DNA from: Spiribacter sp. 1M189
Lineage (GTDB): Bacteria > Pseudomonadota > Gammaproteobacteria > Nitrococcales > Nitrococcaceae
Length of the DNA: 64,000 nucleotides
NCBI RefSeq assembly: GCF_040838345.1
Contig: NZ_JBAKFF010000001.1
Location: forward strand, 558,001-622,000
Direction: 5' to 3'
Part shown: one piece after another, positions 18,468 through 28,700 of the stretch
Layout: each line of letters starts with the position of its first letter
Position numbering within the stretch: the stretch's first letter is position 1
The notes under the pieces: generated by a model
Told to the model about the DNA's origin: nothing
The model's database searches: none
What the model saw: the letters and a program-made list of their open reading frames with translations, nothing else
Program-made: the position numbers and the translations under genes

Positions 18468-18971
18468 CTAGTGGACGCCCCGGGCGGCGGGCTGGCGCGA
18501 GGGGTTGAGCGCCCGGGCGTGTTCCCCGGGTGGCAGGCCACGGGCGAGGGCCTCGGCTTCCCGGGCCCGGCGTGCCGCCTTCTTGGCCTTTTTGGCCAGT
18601 TTGCGGGCCTTCTTCCAGGTCTTCCTGGCTTGCTTGGCGGCGTCGGTATCCACGATGGGTAGTGGTGCATCCCGTGCAAGGATGGGCTCGCCCAGATCGA
18701 GGGAGTCGGGTGTGACGCGCACGGGCGTGGCCGGTGGATGCGCCGGCACCGCGGCGGCCTGCTTTTTCGCCTTGCGACGCGCCTTCTTGCTGGGGATTGC
18801 CTGATCGCCAAGGGCGGCGAGTCGAGCCGCGGACTGGCTGACCACTTCACGGCGTTCGGATTTCTTCATCTTCTTCCAGCGCTTTTTCTCTGCACGCAGT
18901 CTGCCGCAGGACAGGCAGACCTGATCACGGAATTTGCAGACACCGGTACAGGGGTTCGACGCGGAGGCCAT
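18468..18971 (-). CDS. DUF1289 family protein with lysine-rich tail
   Basis: A 167-residue protein. The N-terminus has the DUF1289 four-cysteine motif (C8, C12, C19, C22 within NPCTGVCKFRDQVCLSCGR), predicted to bind zinc or iron-sulfur. DUF1289 proteins are usually 60-90 residues. Here a long low-complexity Lys/Arg/Ala-rich extension follows (runs such as KKARKLAKKAKKAARRAREA), which would be highly basic and could bind nucleic acid. ATG 18971 follows AGGAGCCAGG. It is convergent with the hydrolase and divergent from the WYL regulator. Function is unknown. Confidence 0.82.
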   Translation of the reverse strand: MASASNPCTGVCKFRDQVCLSCGRLRAEKKRWKKMKKSERREVVSQSAARLAALGDQAIPSKKARRKAKKQAAAVPAHPPATPVRVTPDSLDLGEPILARDAPLPIVDTDAAKQARKTWKKARKLAKKAKKAARRAREAEALARGLPPGEHARALNPSRQPAARGVH

Positions 18972-19113
18972 CCTGGCTCCTGATTGAGAATGATTCCTGA
19001 TTGTGTGGCGATGTATGCCGCAGGTCAAGACGGTCCGGGCACCGTGGATTTCCCTTTCCCATGCCCTGAGCAGTAGGATCGGTAGAGGACGGGCATTCAG
19101 GGATAAGAAAGCC

Positions 19114-20124
19114 ATGACGGATACGCTGCTGCGCCAGTGGGTCATGCTGCGGCAGATCCCCCGCTACCCGCGCAAGGTCACCGTTCGGGCATTGCGGACA
19201 CAGCTTCTCGAGCAGGGTTACGCCGTCACCGAGCGCACCATCCAGCGCGACCTGCTGCGTCTATCCGGCGCGCTCTTCGGCCTCTTGCTGGACGATCGCA
19301 GCCGACCCCATGGATGGTCCTGGGACCGAGACGCCGCACAGCTGGACATTCCCGGCATGGAGCCGCAGACCGCGCTCGCATTCAAGCTCGCGGAGCATTT
19401 CTCCGGGCAGCTCATGGCCCCGGCGACGCTGAATGCGCTGGCGCCGTATTTCCAGCGGGCCGGGGCCGTCCTCGCCGAAATGGACAGCCCGGTGAGCGCC
19501 TGGCCGGAGAAAATCCAGACCGTCACCCGCGGCCAGACACTGATCGCGCCGGCCATTGATCCGATCATTCTCGAGACGGTCTACGACGCGCTCTTTAATG
19601 ACCGGCAGTTCCGCGCCCGATACCACCGTCGTTACGATGACAGTGTTCACGACTACGTCATTCATCCGCTTGGCATTGTCTTCCGCGATGGCGTGGTTTA
19701 CCTGATCTGCAGGCGGTACGGCCGCGAGGGGATCGCGCAGATGGCGCTGCATCGGATGCAGTCGGCGGAGCCGCTGGATGCACCGGCGGAACGTCCGGCG
19801 GATTTCGATCTGCAGCGCTACATCGAGGACGGCGGGCTGGATTTCAGGATGGGGCGGCAGCCCCTGCGCCTTGAGTTGATGCTGGATCCCGCCACGGCGG
19901 TTCACCTTGCGGAGACGCCCCTCAGCGATGATCAGCAAATGACCGAGTCCGTTGACGGGCGAATGCAGCTCCGCGCCAGCGTGGCGGATACCGCCCAGGT
20001 CCGCTGGTGGCTGCTGGGGCTCGGTGATCAGGTCGAAGTGATCGCTCCGGAGACGCTCCGCGATGAGATCGCCGAGCGACTCAATCGGGCGGCGGGGCAG
20101 TATCGCCGTCCTGATGGATCATGA
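19114..20124 (+). CDS. WYL-domain transcriptional regulator
   Basis: A 336-residue DNA-binding protein. The N-terminal winged-helix (VTVRALRTQLLEQGYAVTERTIQRDLLRL, residues about 23-50) is followed by a WYL sensor domain around residues 150-230 (RARYHRRYDDSVHDYVIHPLGIVFRDGVVYLICRR) and a WCX dimerisation region at the C-terminus. WYL proteins bind nucleotides or single-stranded DNA and often regulate defence or DNA-damage genes. Its 3' end overlaps the end of convergent recD by 6 bases, a suggestive but not decisive link. Start ATG 19114 (MTDTLLRQWV) is chosen; the frame is open from 19003. Confidence 0.88.
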   Translation: MTDTLLRQWVMLRQIPRYPRKVTVRALRTQLLEQGYAVTERTIQRDLLRLSGALFGLLLDDRSRPHGWSWDRDAAQLDIPGMEPQTALAFKLAEHFSGQLMAPATLNALAPYFQRAGAVLAEMDSPVSAWPEKIQTVTRGQTLIAPAIDPIILETVYDALFNDRQFRARYHRRYDDSVHDYVIHPLGIVFRDGVVYLICRRYGREGIAQMALHRMQSAEPLDAPAERPADFDLQRYIEDGGLDFRMGRQPLRLELMLDPATAVHLAETPLSDDQQMTESVDGRMQLRASVADTAQVRWWLLGLGDQVEVIAPETLRDEIAERLNRAAGQYRRPDGS

Positions 20125-22020
20125 CGGGCCCGGGTGTGCGATCACCGAATGGCGCCTGGCCCGGGTGACCGCCGTGTAGAGCAGCTCGCGGCCGGCCAGC
20201 CGGAGTTCCGGCCGGGGCAGGACGACCAGGACGTCCTCGAATTCCGATCCCTGGGACTTATGCACGGTCATGGCGAACACCGTCTCCACGGCCTCCAGTC
20301 GACTGGGGAGAAAGAGGCGGATGCCCTGATCCGGCAGCTCGAAGGCGACGCGCAGGCGTGGTTCCTCCTCGCCGGGCAAGCGCGTCTCCAGGCAGATCCC
20401 CACGTCACCGTTCATGAGACCCAGCTCATAGTCATTGCGCACCACCATGACCGGGCGGCCCTCGAACCATCCCGTATCCCGGGCGATCCGACCGTCGGCC
20501 TTGAGCCGCCGGGCAATGCGTTCATTGAGCCCGCTGACGCCCAGCCGTCCCTGGCGGACAACGGCGAGCACCTGGAAAGCCGCGAAGGCCTGTAGGACGT
20601 CCCGAGCCCAGGCACTGGTCGCCTCCCAGTCATCCGTCGCCGGGCGTGTGCCATGCAATCGGTCCAGATACGGGTGATAGCCCTCGGCGCCGGCGGCGTC
20701 GATTCGGGCATCGGTGGCGTCGCGCAGTGGCATGCGCCGGATATCATCGTCATCGCCATCGAGCAGGGCGGCGGCGCGCGGATAATCGTCCAGGCGCACG
20801 GATTCGGCGAAGGCGCCGATGCCGCTCCCGGCGCTGAATCGCCGGCTCTCGCGAAGCTTGACGATATGCTGCTGCAAGTCGTCGCCCTTCGCCTTCCAGG
20901 CGCTGATGTCATCACCACTGGCATCCGCCACCCAGGCGATGGTCTCCGCGGTGTAGTTGCCCTCATCGGCGCCCCTGCAGAGCTCACCGAGCACCGCCCC
21001 GGCTTCCACGGAGGCGAGCTGGTCCTTATCACCGAGCAACACCAGGGTGGTCTCCGGGCGCAGGGCGTCGAGTAGTCGGGCCGTGAGTTCCTGGTCGATC
21101 ATCGACGCCTCGTCGACCACCACCAGATCGGCATGCAGGGGGTTATGACGGTCATGCCGGAACAGCCGGCTGCCGGGGCGCGGGCCGAGCAGCCGATGCA
21201 GGGTGCTGACCTCGCGGGGAATGGCCGCGCGAATGGATTCGGGCAGGGGTAGGGCGTCGATCTCGGCGCTGATGGATTCACCGAGCCGCGCTGCCGCCTT
21301 GCCCGTGGGGGCGGCCAGGCGGATGCGCAGGGGCTGGTCCGGCTCGGTATCCATGCGCTGGGACTGCAGCAGGCCGAGCAGGCGCAGGACGGTACGCGTC
21401 TTTCCGGTGCCCGGCCCGCCGGTGATGAGGGTAAAGCGCGACCGGCTTGCCAGCGCGCAGGCCACCCGCTGCCAGTCAGGTTGCTTCTCCTGCGGCGGGA
21501 AGAGCGTATCCAGTCGACTGCGAAGACCGGGCAGCGTCTGTTTCGGGGCGTTAAGGCGGGCATCCAGCGCCGCCCGGATGAGCTGCTCGTTGGCCCAGTA
21601 GCGGCGCAGGTAGAGATGATGGCCGTCGAGTACAAGGGGCGCTATCCCGGTGTCGTCTGTCGTGGCGGGATCGGGCACATCGACCACGGCCGATTCGGTC
21701 AGCGCCTGCACGGCGTCGGTCAGAGCCAGCGCATTCAGCCAGCGCGCCGGGCCGTCGGCTTCACTCGCCTCTTCCGGGGGGTCCGGCCAGAGGCTCTGCG
21801 GTTCGCGAAGGGCCGCGTCCAGATCCAGCCGGGTATGCCCCTCGCCCACCTGGCGACTCGCGAGGGCCGCCAGGCTCAGGACGGTGTCGCTGCGCTCGCC
21901 GCCGTCCTCGGCCAGGAGCGCGGCAAAGGCGGTATCCGTGCCGCGCAGCCAGCCGTCGGACACCCAGCGGAGGAGCCGGTGGGGAAGTCGCCCGCTGCGG
22001 GGCAAGGCCTCATTGCTCAT
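20119..22020 (-). CDS. recD: Exodeoxyribonuclease V alpha subunit RecD
   Basis: A 633-residue SF1B helicase, the 5'-3' motor of RecBCD. The start at 22020 (MSNEALPRSG) overlaps the recB stop by 11 bases; the frame is open further upstream inside recB without support. Walker A is GGPGTGKT at residues 201-208, the DEAS box VVDEASMIDQ lies near 325, motif III is LGDKDQLASVEAGAVLGEL, and motif VI region TVHKSQGSEFEDVLVVLP lies near the C-terminus. All motifs look intact. It is last in the recC-recB-recD operon and handles double-strand-break processing and degradation of foreign linear DNA. Confidence 0.95.
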   Translation of the reverse strand: MSNEALPRSGRLPHRLLRWVSDGWLRGTDTAFAALLAEDGGERSDTVLSLAALASRQVGEGHTRLDLDAALREPQSLWPDPPEEASEADGPARWLNALALTDAVQALTESAVVDVPDPATTDDTGIAPLVLDGHHLYLRRYWANEQLIRAALDARLNAPKQTLPGLRSRLDTLFPPQEKQPDWQRVACALASRSRFTLITGGPGTGKTRTVLRLLGLLQSQRMDTEPDQPLRIRLAAPTGKAAARLGESISAEIDALPLPESIRAAIPREVSTLHRLLGPRPGSRLFRHDRHNPLHADLVVVDEASMIDQELTARLLDALRPETTLVLLGDKDQLASVEAGAVLGELCRGADEGNYTAETIAWVADASGDDISAWKAKGDDLQQHIVKLRESRRFSAGSGIGAFAESVRLDDYPRAAALLDGDDDDIRRMPLRDATDARIDAAGAEGYHPYLDRLHGTRPATDDWEATSAWARDVLQAFAAFQVLAVVRQGRLGVSGLNERIARRLKADGRIARDTGWFEGRPVMVVRNDYELGLMNGDVGICLETRLPGEEEPRLRVAFELPDQGIRLFLPSRLEAVETVFAMTVHKSQGSEFEDVLVVLPRPELRLAGRELLYTAVTRARRHSVIAHPGPS

Positions 22021-25000
22021 GGCGCACCTCGTGGCGGAACAGGGCATCCAGTTCCTCGACCATCGCGCGTTCCGGTCGCTCGGCATGCAGCCCGCGGCTT
22101 GGATGGTGGATGCCGCGCAGGAACCAGCAGATGGCACCGCCGACATGCTGGTCATAGTCGTATTCATCCCCCAGCCGAGCGCGCAGCAGGCGATGCAGCG
22201 CCAGCAGGTAGAGGGCGTACTGGGCGTCATAGCGCTTGTCCATGACAGCGGCGCGCAGACTGTCCGCGTTGTAGTCGCGATCGGCAGGGCCCAGGTTGTT
22301 CGACTTGTAGTCCATCACCCAGTACCGCCCGCCATGCACGAACACGAGATCGATGTATCCCTTGATCATGCCGTTGAGGTCATTCTCGCCAAGGGCGGGC
22401 CGGCCGGCGTCATCCAGTGTGTGACGGCGGATGACGGCGTCGATCTCGAGGGCGCGGACGTTGCCGACCGAGACGAGGAACTCCATTTCAGCGATGAAAT
22501 CACCCGGTCCCAGATCGGCAAGACACAGCGCTGGACTATCCGGCAGCGGCACCGGCGTTGCGGTGACCTCACTAAGCCATTGTTGGACGACCGGCCGCCA
22601 TGCCTGCCAGCGTCCCGTATTGAGGCTGCGCTCGAGCACCTGCCGGAAAGGCGGTTCATCCGCGCCGGGGAACTGCCGTGCCGCCAGCGACTCGAGGAGA
22701 TTGTGGACCAGCGTGCCGGTGGCCGGGCCGGGGGGAACGGCATGGGGGCTTTCCGGGTCGGGCACGAGGCGTCCGGGCGGTTTTGGTGGAGCCGTTGGGT
22801 GGCGTTCATCGGCGACGGCCTCTTCCAGCACCGCCTCCTGCGCACTCCCGGGTGTCCAGGCCTTCGGCCCCTCGGCCACCAGCGCGCTGTAACTGGCGAT
22901 CCACCAGTTCTCCGAACTGGGGGGCTGGCCATGGTAGCGCCGGGCCGAGGCCATTGCCGGCCTGACATCGGTCGCCGCCTCATGGCATTCCATGCGGCCA
23001 GGTGGCGTGACCCCTTCGGTGGCCATGCCGGCATCGCCCTGGGTGGCCCTGTCGAGACAGTCTGCCACCGCCTCGGGGGCGGCCTTCTCCGGACAACCGA
23101 TCAGGCAGCCGATGGCCGAGCGGTCCAGCACGACTGTTCTGGCGCCGGATCGGGCGCTCGGGCGTACGGCGGCCATACCCAGCCAGCAGGCATGGATGGC
23201 GCGGGTGATGCCGACGTAGAGCAGCCGCATATCCTCGGCGAGACGACGGTGCTCGGCCGCATCCTCGTCTTTCTTCGTTGGCTCGAAGGTGATGGTGACC
23301 TCATCTCCGTCATGATCCACCCAGGGTGCGCCGTCCTGCTTCGTCCGGTAGGCGCAGACGAACGGCATGAACACCAGCGGGTACTCCAGGCCCTTCGACT
23401 TGTGCAGCGTGATGACTTTGATGAGCGCGGCATCGCTCTCGAGGCGGAGGATCCGCTCGTCGGGAGTGGTCTCGCCATCGTCGTTAATGGCCTCCTCGAG
23501 CCAGCGGATGACACTGGCCGGTCCATCCAGTCCCGCCGCGGCATCCTGCAGCAACTCGCTGATCTGCAGAAGGTTGCTGAGCCGGCGCTCGCCGCCCGGA
23601 CGCGCCAGCAGGCGCGGTGCCACGGCATGGTCGTGGATCAGTCGGCGTAGCGCCGGGAGGATGCCGCGCCGCTGCCACAACCCCGCATAGTCGTGGAACT
23701 GCTCAAGGGCCGCCTCCCAGCGGGCATCGCTGCTGAACAGCGCATCCAGTGTTCTCCAGTCCCATGCCAGGCTGGCCGTGCCGAGCGCGGTGCGGACCTG
23801 CCGTTCCGACTCCGGCTCGGCCATCGCCTGCAGCCAGCGCAGCACATCCTGCGCCTCGGGGGTCTGCAGGACATTATCGCGGTCGGAGAGATAGACCGAG
23901 GTCAGGCCATGGCGGTTCAGGGCGGCGCGGATGAGCTCGGCCTCCTTGCCGGTACGCACCAGGATCGCGATATCCGCCGGACGCACCGGACGGGGTGGCC
24001 CATCGCCACGGAACCCGGCCTCGCCCCGACGGCCCTTGTCGAGTAGCGCCTGGATTCTTTCGGCGCCGATTTCCGCCATCTCCCGGCGATACCGCGGGAT
24101 GGGGATGCTCTCCGCGCCGCCATCCTCGCCGTGGGCCTCGAGGTGCCAGAATGTCAGTGCCGGCGGCTGCTGTCCGTCGATCTCAAGCCGATCCTGGCGA
24201 CCCTTGGCCGCCACGCGGTGGAAACCGATGCCCTTCTCCAGAAACTGGCCGGGAGCCAGCGGGGAGTGACCGAAGAGCGCATTGACCGCATTGACCATGT
24301 CGGCGCTGGAGCGGTAGTTGCGGGCGAGGGTATGGCGCTGCGCGTCGGGCACGTCCTCCGCCGCCGCGAGGTAGGTCGCGAGATCCGCGCCGCGGAAGCC
24401 ATAGATCGCCTGCTTGGGGTCTCCGATCAGGAACAGGCCGGTGGCGCCGCTGGTGGACTCGCCATCGGCATCGTCCCGGTAGACGGTATTGAGGATCGCG
24501 TACTGCACGCGGTCGGTGTCCTGGAACTCGTCCACCAGTGCGACCGGGAACTGCTCTCGGATGACGCGCGCCAGTCGCGCCCCGCCCGTGGATCCCGCGA
24601 GGGCATCGCGCAGGCGGGTGAGCATGTCGCTAAAACCGATGATGCCGCGTTGGCGGCGGGTCTCTTCCACCCGATGATCGACCCATCGCGCCGCATGGGC
24701 GTAAAGCGCCGGCGCCATGCCCGCCAGGTCGGTCTGAAGCGCGTTGAGTGCATCAATCGCCTCGACTGCCGGATGGCCGGCGAGTGTCTCTGGCAGTGTC
24801 TGGTTTCTCCGGCAGGCCTTGCTGAGTGCCTCGGTGCCAAGCTGGCTGAGGTCGATGTCGGGTAGCCGGGGGCCGTCGCTGCTGAGCCATTCCCGAAGCG
24901 CCGGCTCGAGACGATTGCGCCAGGTATCCGGCTTCGGGCGATTGCCTCGCGAGAGAATCTTAGCCTCCCACGCCGACTCCAGCGCCTCGCTGAGGCTGTC

Positions 25001-25771
25001 CAATCCCTCGCCATTCGGGCCGAGTGCGCGGCGCAGCCCATCGATCGCGGCTCGCCAGTCGGTGGCCATGGCCTGCACCGCCCTGGTGGGGGCGTCCGCC
25101 GGCGTCTCGGCGAGTATCTCGCTGCGGCCCAGCAGCGGGCGGAGCCTGCGGGCGAAGGCGCCCGGCGAGCGCGCCGAACCACCCTTACCGACGGAGAGCA
25201 CGACGCCCAGTGCCGCCAGCGCCCCGCCGTCGAGCGGATAGACATGGACACGCCAGTAATCCTCGATCGCCTCACGCTGGATGAGCGATTCGTCAGCGGA
25301 GAGCTCAAGGTCGAAGGCGTTTCCTGAGTCGAAGGCATGTTGCCTGAGCATCCGCTGACAGAAGCCATGAATGGTGTAGATGGCGGCCTCGTCCATCCAG
25401 TCGGCGGCGGCGCGCAGGTGATCGGCATGGCGCTCGCGCTCCGGCGCATCCGGGTAGGCGGCCAGCAGTCCCATCAATACGGCATCCGCCGGATCGGGCG
25501 CCTCCACGCCGGCAAAGCAGCGCGCCGCCTGGGCCAGGCGATCGCGGATGCGCTCGCGCAGCTCCTTGGTGGCATCCCGGGTGAAGGTCATCACCAGGAT
25601 CTGCGGCGGCAGCATGGGGGCGCGGTCGGGATTGGCCGGATCGTGGCCGAGGACCAGGCGCAGGTAGAGCGCGGCCAGGGTGAAGGTCTTGCCGGTGCCG
25701 GCACTTGCCTCGATGAGATGTCGGCCATCGAGGGGTGTCGTGAGCGGGTCGAGGGGGATCGGGTGGGTCAT
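22010..25771 (-). CDS. recB: Exodeoxyribonuclease V beta subunit RecB
   Basis: A 1253-residue protein with an N-terminal SF1A helicase and a C-terminal nuclease. Walker A ASAGTGKTF is at residues 22-30, helicase motif II VDEFQDTD near 415, and LIGDPKQAIYGFRGADL follows. The nuclease domain retains the catalytic pattern, with D in GYIDLVFVHGG and the DYKSNN motif near residue 1170. It supplies the 3'-5' motor, the single nuclease and RecA loading. The start overlaps the recC stop by 4 bases and the stop overlaps recD. Length is slightly above E. coli RecB (1180). No broken motif was seen. Confidence 0.95.
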   Translation of the reverse strand: MTHPIPLDPLTTPLDGRHLIEASAGTGKTFTLAALYLRLVLGHDPANPDRAPMLPPQILVMTFTRDATKELRERIRDRLAQAARCFAGVEAPDPADAVLMGLLAAYPDAPERERHADHLRAAADWMDEAAIYTIHGFCQRMLRQHAFDSGNAFDLELSADESLIQREAIEDYWRVHVYPLDGGALAALGVVLSVGKGGSARSPGAFARRLRPLLGRSEILAETPADAPTRAVQAMATDWRAAIDGLRRALGPNGEGLDSLSEALESAWEAKILSRGNRPKPDTWRNRLEPALREWLSSDGPRLPDIDLSQLGTEALSKACRRNQTLPETLAGHPAVEAIDALNALQTDLAGMAPALYAHAARWVDHRVEETRRQRGIIGFSDMLTRLRDALAGSTGGARLARVIREQFPVALVDEFQDTDRVQYAILNTVYRDDADGESTSGATGLFLIGDPKQAIYGFRGADLATYLAAAEDVPDAQRHTLARNYRSSADMVNAVNALFGHSPLAPGQFLEKGIGFHRVAAKGRQDRLEIDGQQPPALTFWHLEAHGEDGGAESIPIPRYRREMAEIGAERIQALLDKGRRGEAGFRGDGPPRPVRPADIAILVRTGKEAELIRAALNRHGLTSVYLSDRDNVLQTPEAQDVLRWLQAMAEPESERQVRTALGTASLAWDWRTLDALFSSDARWEAALEQFHDYAGLWQRRGILPALRRLIHDHAVAPRLLARPGGERRLSNLLQISELLQDAAAGLDGPASVIRWLEEAINDDGETTPDERILRLESDAALIKVITLHKSKGLEYPLVFMPFVCAYRTKQDGAPWVDHDGDEVTITFEPTKKDEDAAEHRRLAEDMRLLYVGITRAIHACWLGMAAVRPSARSGARTVVLDRSAIGCLIGCPEKAAPEAVADCLDRATQGDAGMATEGVTPPGRMECHEAATDVRPAMASARRYHGQPPSSENWWIASYSALVAEGPKAWTPGSAQEAVLEEAVADERHPTAPPKPPGRLVPDPESPHAVPPGPATGTLVHNLLESLAARQFPGADEPPFRQVLERSLNTGRWQAWRPVVQQWLSEVTATPVPLPDSPALCLADLGPGDFIAEMEFLVSVGNVRALEIDAVIRRHTLDDAGRPALGENDLNGMIKGYIDLVFVHGGRYWVMDYKSNNLGPADRDYNADSLRAAVMDKRYDAQYALYLLALHRLLRARLGDEYDYDQHVGGAICWFLRGIHHPSRGLHAERPERAMVEELDALFRHEVRHEQ

Positions 25772-28700
25772 CCTTCGCCCTCCCGGCCGAGATGATCGAT
25801 AAGGGGCTGATGGAGCCGGGCGGCCCAGTAGGCGAAAAGCGTTTCTTCGGCGTGTCGCGGCTCAAGCAGCGAGGCGGCATCCGGGAAGCAGCGGCGTAGT
25901 GCGCCACTGCCGGCGTAATCCACCTCGCCGGTCTGGTTCGGGTTGCCCTCGTAGAACGGGGCGATGGATTCTGCCGAGAGTGGCTTTTTGTGCGCTTCGG
26001 CGAGATACCGGAAAACCGTGCGCTGGGGCAGGGGGAGGGGGCGCTCGAGTCCGGCAATCCAGCCGGCGAGCAGCCAGTCAAGCCTCTCCGTGGCCGTCTC
26101 GGTATCGAGGGCCGGGAACGGATACTCGCCATCATGCCCCACAATGATGGTCTCGCAGTTGATCGAACCGGCGTTTATGGCCACATGGGCCAGCCATTCC
26201 GGTATGAGTCTCGGGTAGTGGGGGTTGCCGTCTTTGCGGGTATCGCCTGCCTTCAGGATGAGTCGGATCAGACGACCATCTGTCAGGCGGCAGAGACCCG
26301 TTGCCCAGTCCTCGATCCGGAAGACCTGCCCGCTCACTTCTCTAAGCAGCTGGAGTTCCTGCGCAGGCTCGTGCCCGGCGACTTCCGCCATCCAGCGCTG
26401 CCAGCGGGCGGCCGCCTGCTGCGCGCCGTTCCTGGCCTCGTCCAGGAGCAGATGGCCCATGCCGCCCACTGGTAGCCGACCGGCGCGCCGCAGCCGCTCG
26501 CCAGCGGCCTCGATCGCCGCCGCCGGGTCATCCGGCAGCGGGTCTTGTCTGAGCGGGGCAAGCAGCGCCTCATGCAGCGCATGCGCATCCAGTCCGTCGA
26601 GCTCGAAGGGCTCGGTCTCCGGGGTCACCTCGCCGGTTTCGTCAAAGCGCAGTTTGAGCCGTTCGGCGAGGAAGTGCCCGGCCGGGTCGCGGAGGAAACG
26701 GCTCAGATCCCGCAGGCTGATGGGGTGGGGGTCGGAGAGCGCCGGCGGCGGGAGCGTGTCAGGGCAGGCGGCATCCCCGGGCAGCGCTGCCTTGTCGGTC
26801 GCCGCCGTCTCCCACTCCCGGGCATAGGTGAAGTATTCGCCCTCGCCGGTATAACGCGCGCTGAAGGGCTGCAGGGGATGATCCACGGTGAGCGCAGTGC
26901 TCGCTGTAACCCGTCCGCTCCTGTTCCCGCCCTCGGGCCCGGACAGTCGCCAGCCGCGATCCAGATGATCACGCAGCTGGCTGACCAGCACCGACGGCGG
27001 CAGTTCGCTGTCGTCCCGCGGGTTGCGGCCGATCCAGCTCAGATGAAGACGCTCACGGGCGGCGAGCAGCGCCTCGAGAAAGAGGTAGCGATCGTCCTCA
27101 CGGCCCGAGCGATCGCCCGGGCGGTACTGTCCCGACGCTGCCATCAGGTCGAAATCCGCCGGCGGCCGCGTGCGCGGGTAGTCGCCCTCGTTCATCCCGA
27201 GCAGGCAGACCATGCGAAAGGGGATGCTGCGCATCGGCATCATGGTGCAGATATTCACGCGCCCGGCCAGGAAGCGCTGGGTCGGGCCCTCATCCTCCAG
27301 CGCGCCGAGCCAGACATCGCGGGCCACCGCGAGCGGGACCGGTTCGTCGAACTGTGCCTCCTCGCAGGCCGCGACCCATTTCCGCAGTGCGTCGGTTATG
27401 CGCGCTTCCAGTGCCAGCTCGTCGGTCGCCTCCAGGGCGAAGCAGTCGGCGAGCAGGGTCTCCAAGCGCTGAGCCCACTCGGCTGGCCGGCCTGGCTCGC
27501 TGAAGGCGGCGAGCTGGGCCTCGAGGGTATCCAGCAGGGCGCGCAGGGGGCCAAGCAGCGCGGCATCCAGACTGCCTACCTCGGGGTAGGGCTCAACGCC
27601 CTGCCAGGCATCGCCGCTGCCCACGGCATAACCGAGCAGCAGGCGGCGCAGGCCGAACCGCCAGCTGTTCTGCTCGAACGCGCCAGGCAGATCGAGCCGC
27701 TGGCGCTGCTGGCCATCAAGCCCCCAGCGGATGCCGGCCTCCCGGCACCACCGTCGCAGCAGCGCGACGTCGTCCTCGGACAGGCCGAAGCGCCGGCGGA
27801 ATGGCGCCACCTCGAGCAGGTCCAGTACGTCGCCCAGGGTGAGCCGCGCGTTCGGCAGGTCGCTCAGCCGGGCGAGGGCGGCCGCCACCGGCGCCTCACT
27901 GCGACTGCGGCGATCGCCGATGGTATAGGGGATATAGCGCGCGTCCCGGCTGTCCACCGTGCCGAATACCGCCTCGACCGCCGGGGCGTAGGCATCGACA
28001 TCCGGGACCATGACGATAATGTCCCGCGGGCGAAGGGGGTGGCCTTCGCGGTCGGCCCGCTCGAAGGCCTCCAGCAGCCGGTCGTGGAGCACCTCGACTT
28101 CGCGCTGGCGACTGTGGGCGCGATGAAAACGGATGGAGTCGTCCACGCCCAGTGGGCGTTCTTCGCCCGGCGCAGGCAGCGGTGTCAGCGCGTAGATGTC
28201 CTGCTGGAGCTGCTGGAGAAGCGGCGCGGATTCGATATCGGTGGTGTCGCCGATCGGCGGCTCGAAAAGATCAATGGACTGGAACCAGTCCCGGTAGCGT
28301 TCAGGCTCGTCCAGCTCGGCGAGCAGGCCGATGAAGTCACGGCCCTGCTTGCCCCAGGCGGCGAGCAGCGGGTGGCCGGGTGTGCCCGTCCTGCGCTGAT
28401 GGCGTTGCCGGTCGAGCCTGAGCAGTTCGCGATCTTCGATCAGATCCGCCCAGAAATAGCCCGAGGGGTTCTGGATCAGTTGCAGGATCTGGGTGTGACG
28501 GGAGAGGGCGTGCAGCGCCTCCAGGACCGGGCGGGGCATGGAGGTGATCCCGAAAACCGTCAGACGTCGTGGCAGCGCGGCGAAATGACCCGGCTCCGCG
28601 GCATCGAGCGCGGCGATGAATCTCGTCTGGATACCGGGGCGAGAGAGTGTGCGGGCGGCCTCGCCCATGTCGGCATGCAGGGCCCGCCACAGCGCCGGTT

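Noticed and set aside
21650-23650. A 666-codon open frame on the plus strand across recD/recB
   Set aside because: It is antisense to intact RecD and RecB motifs, with no ribosome site or family resemblance.
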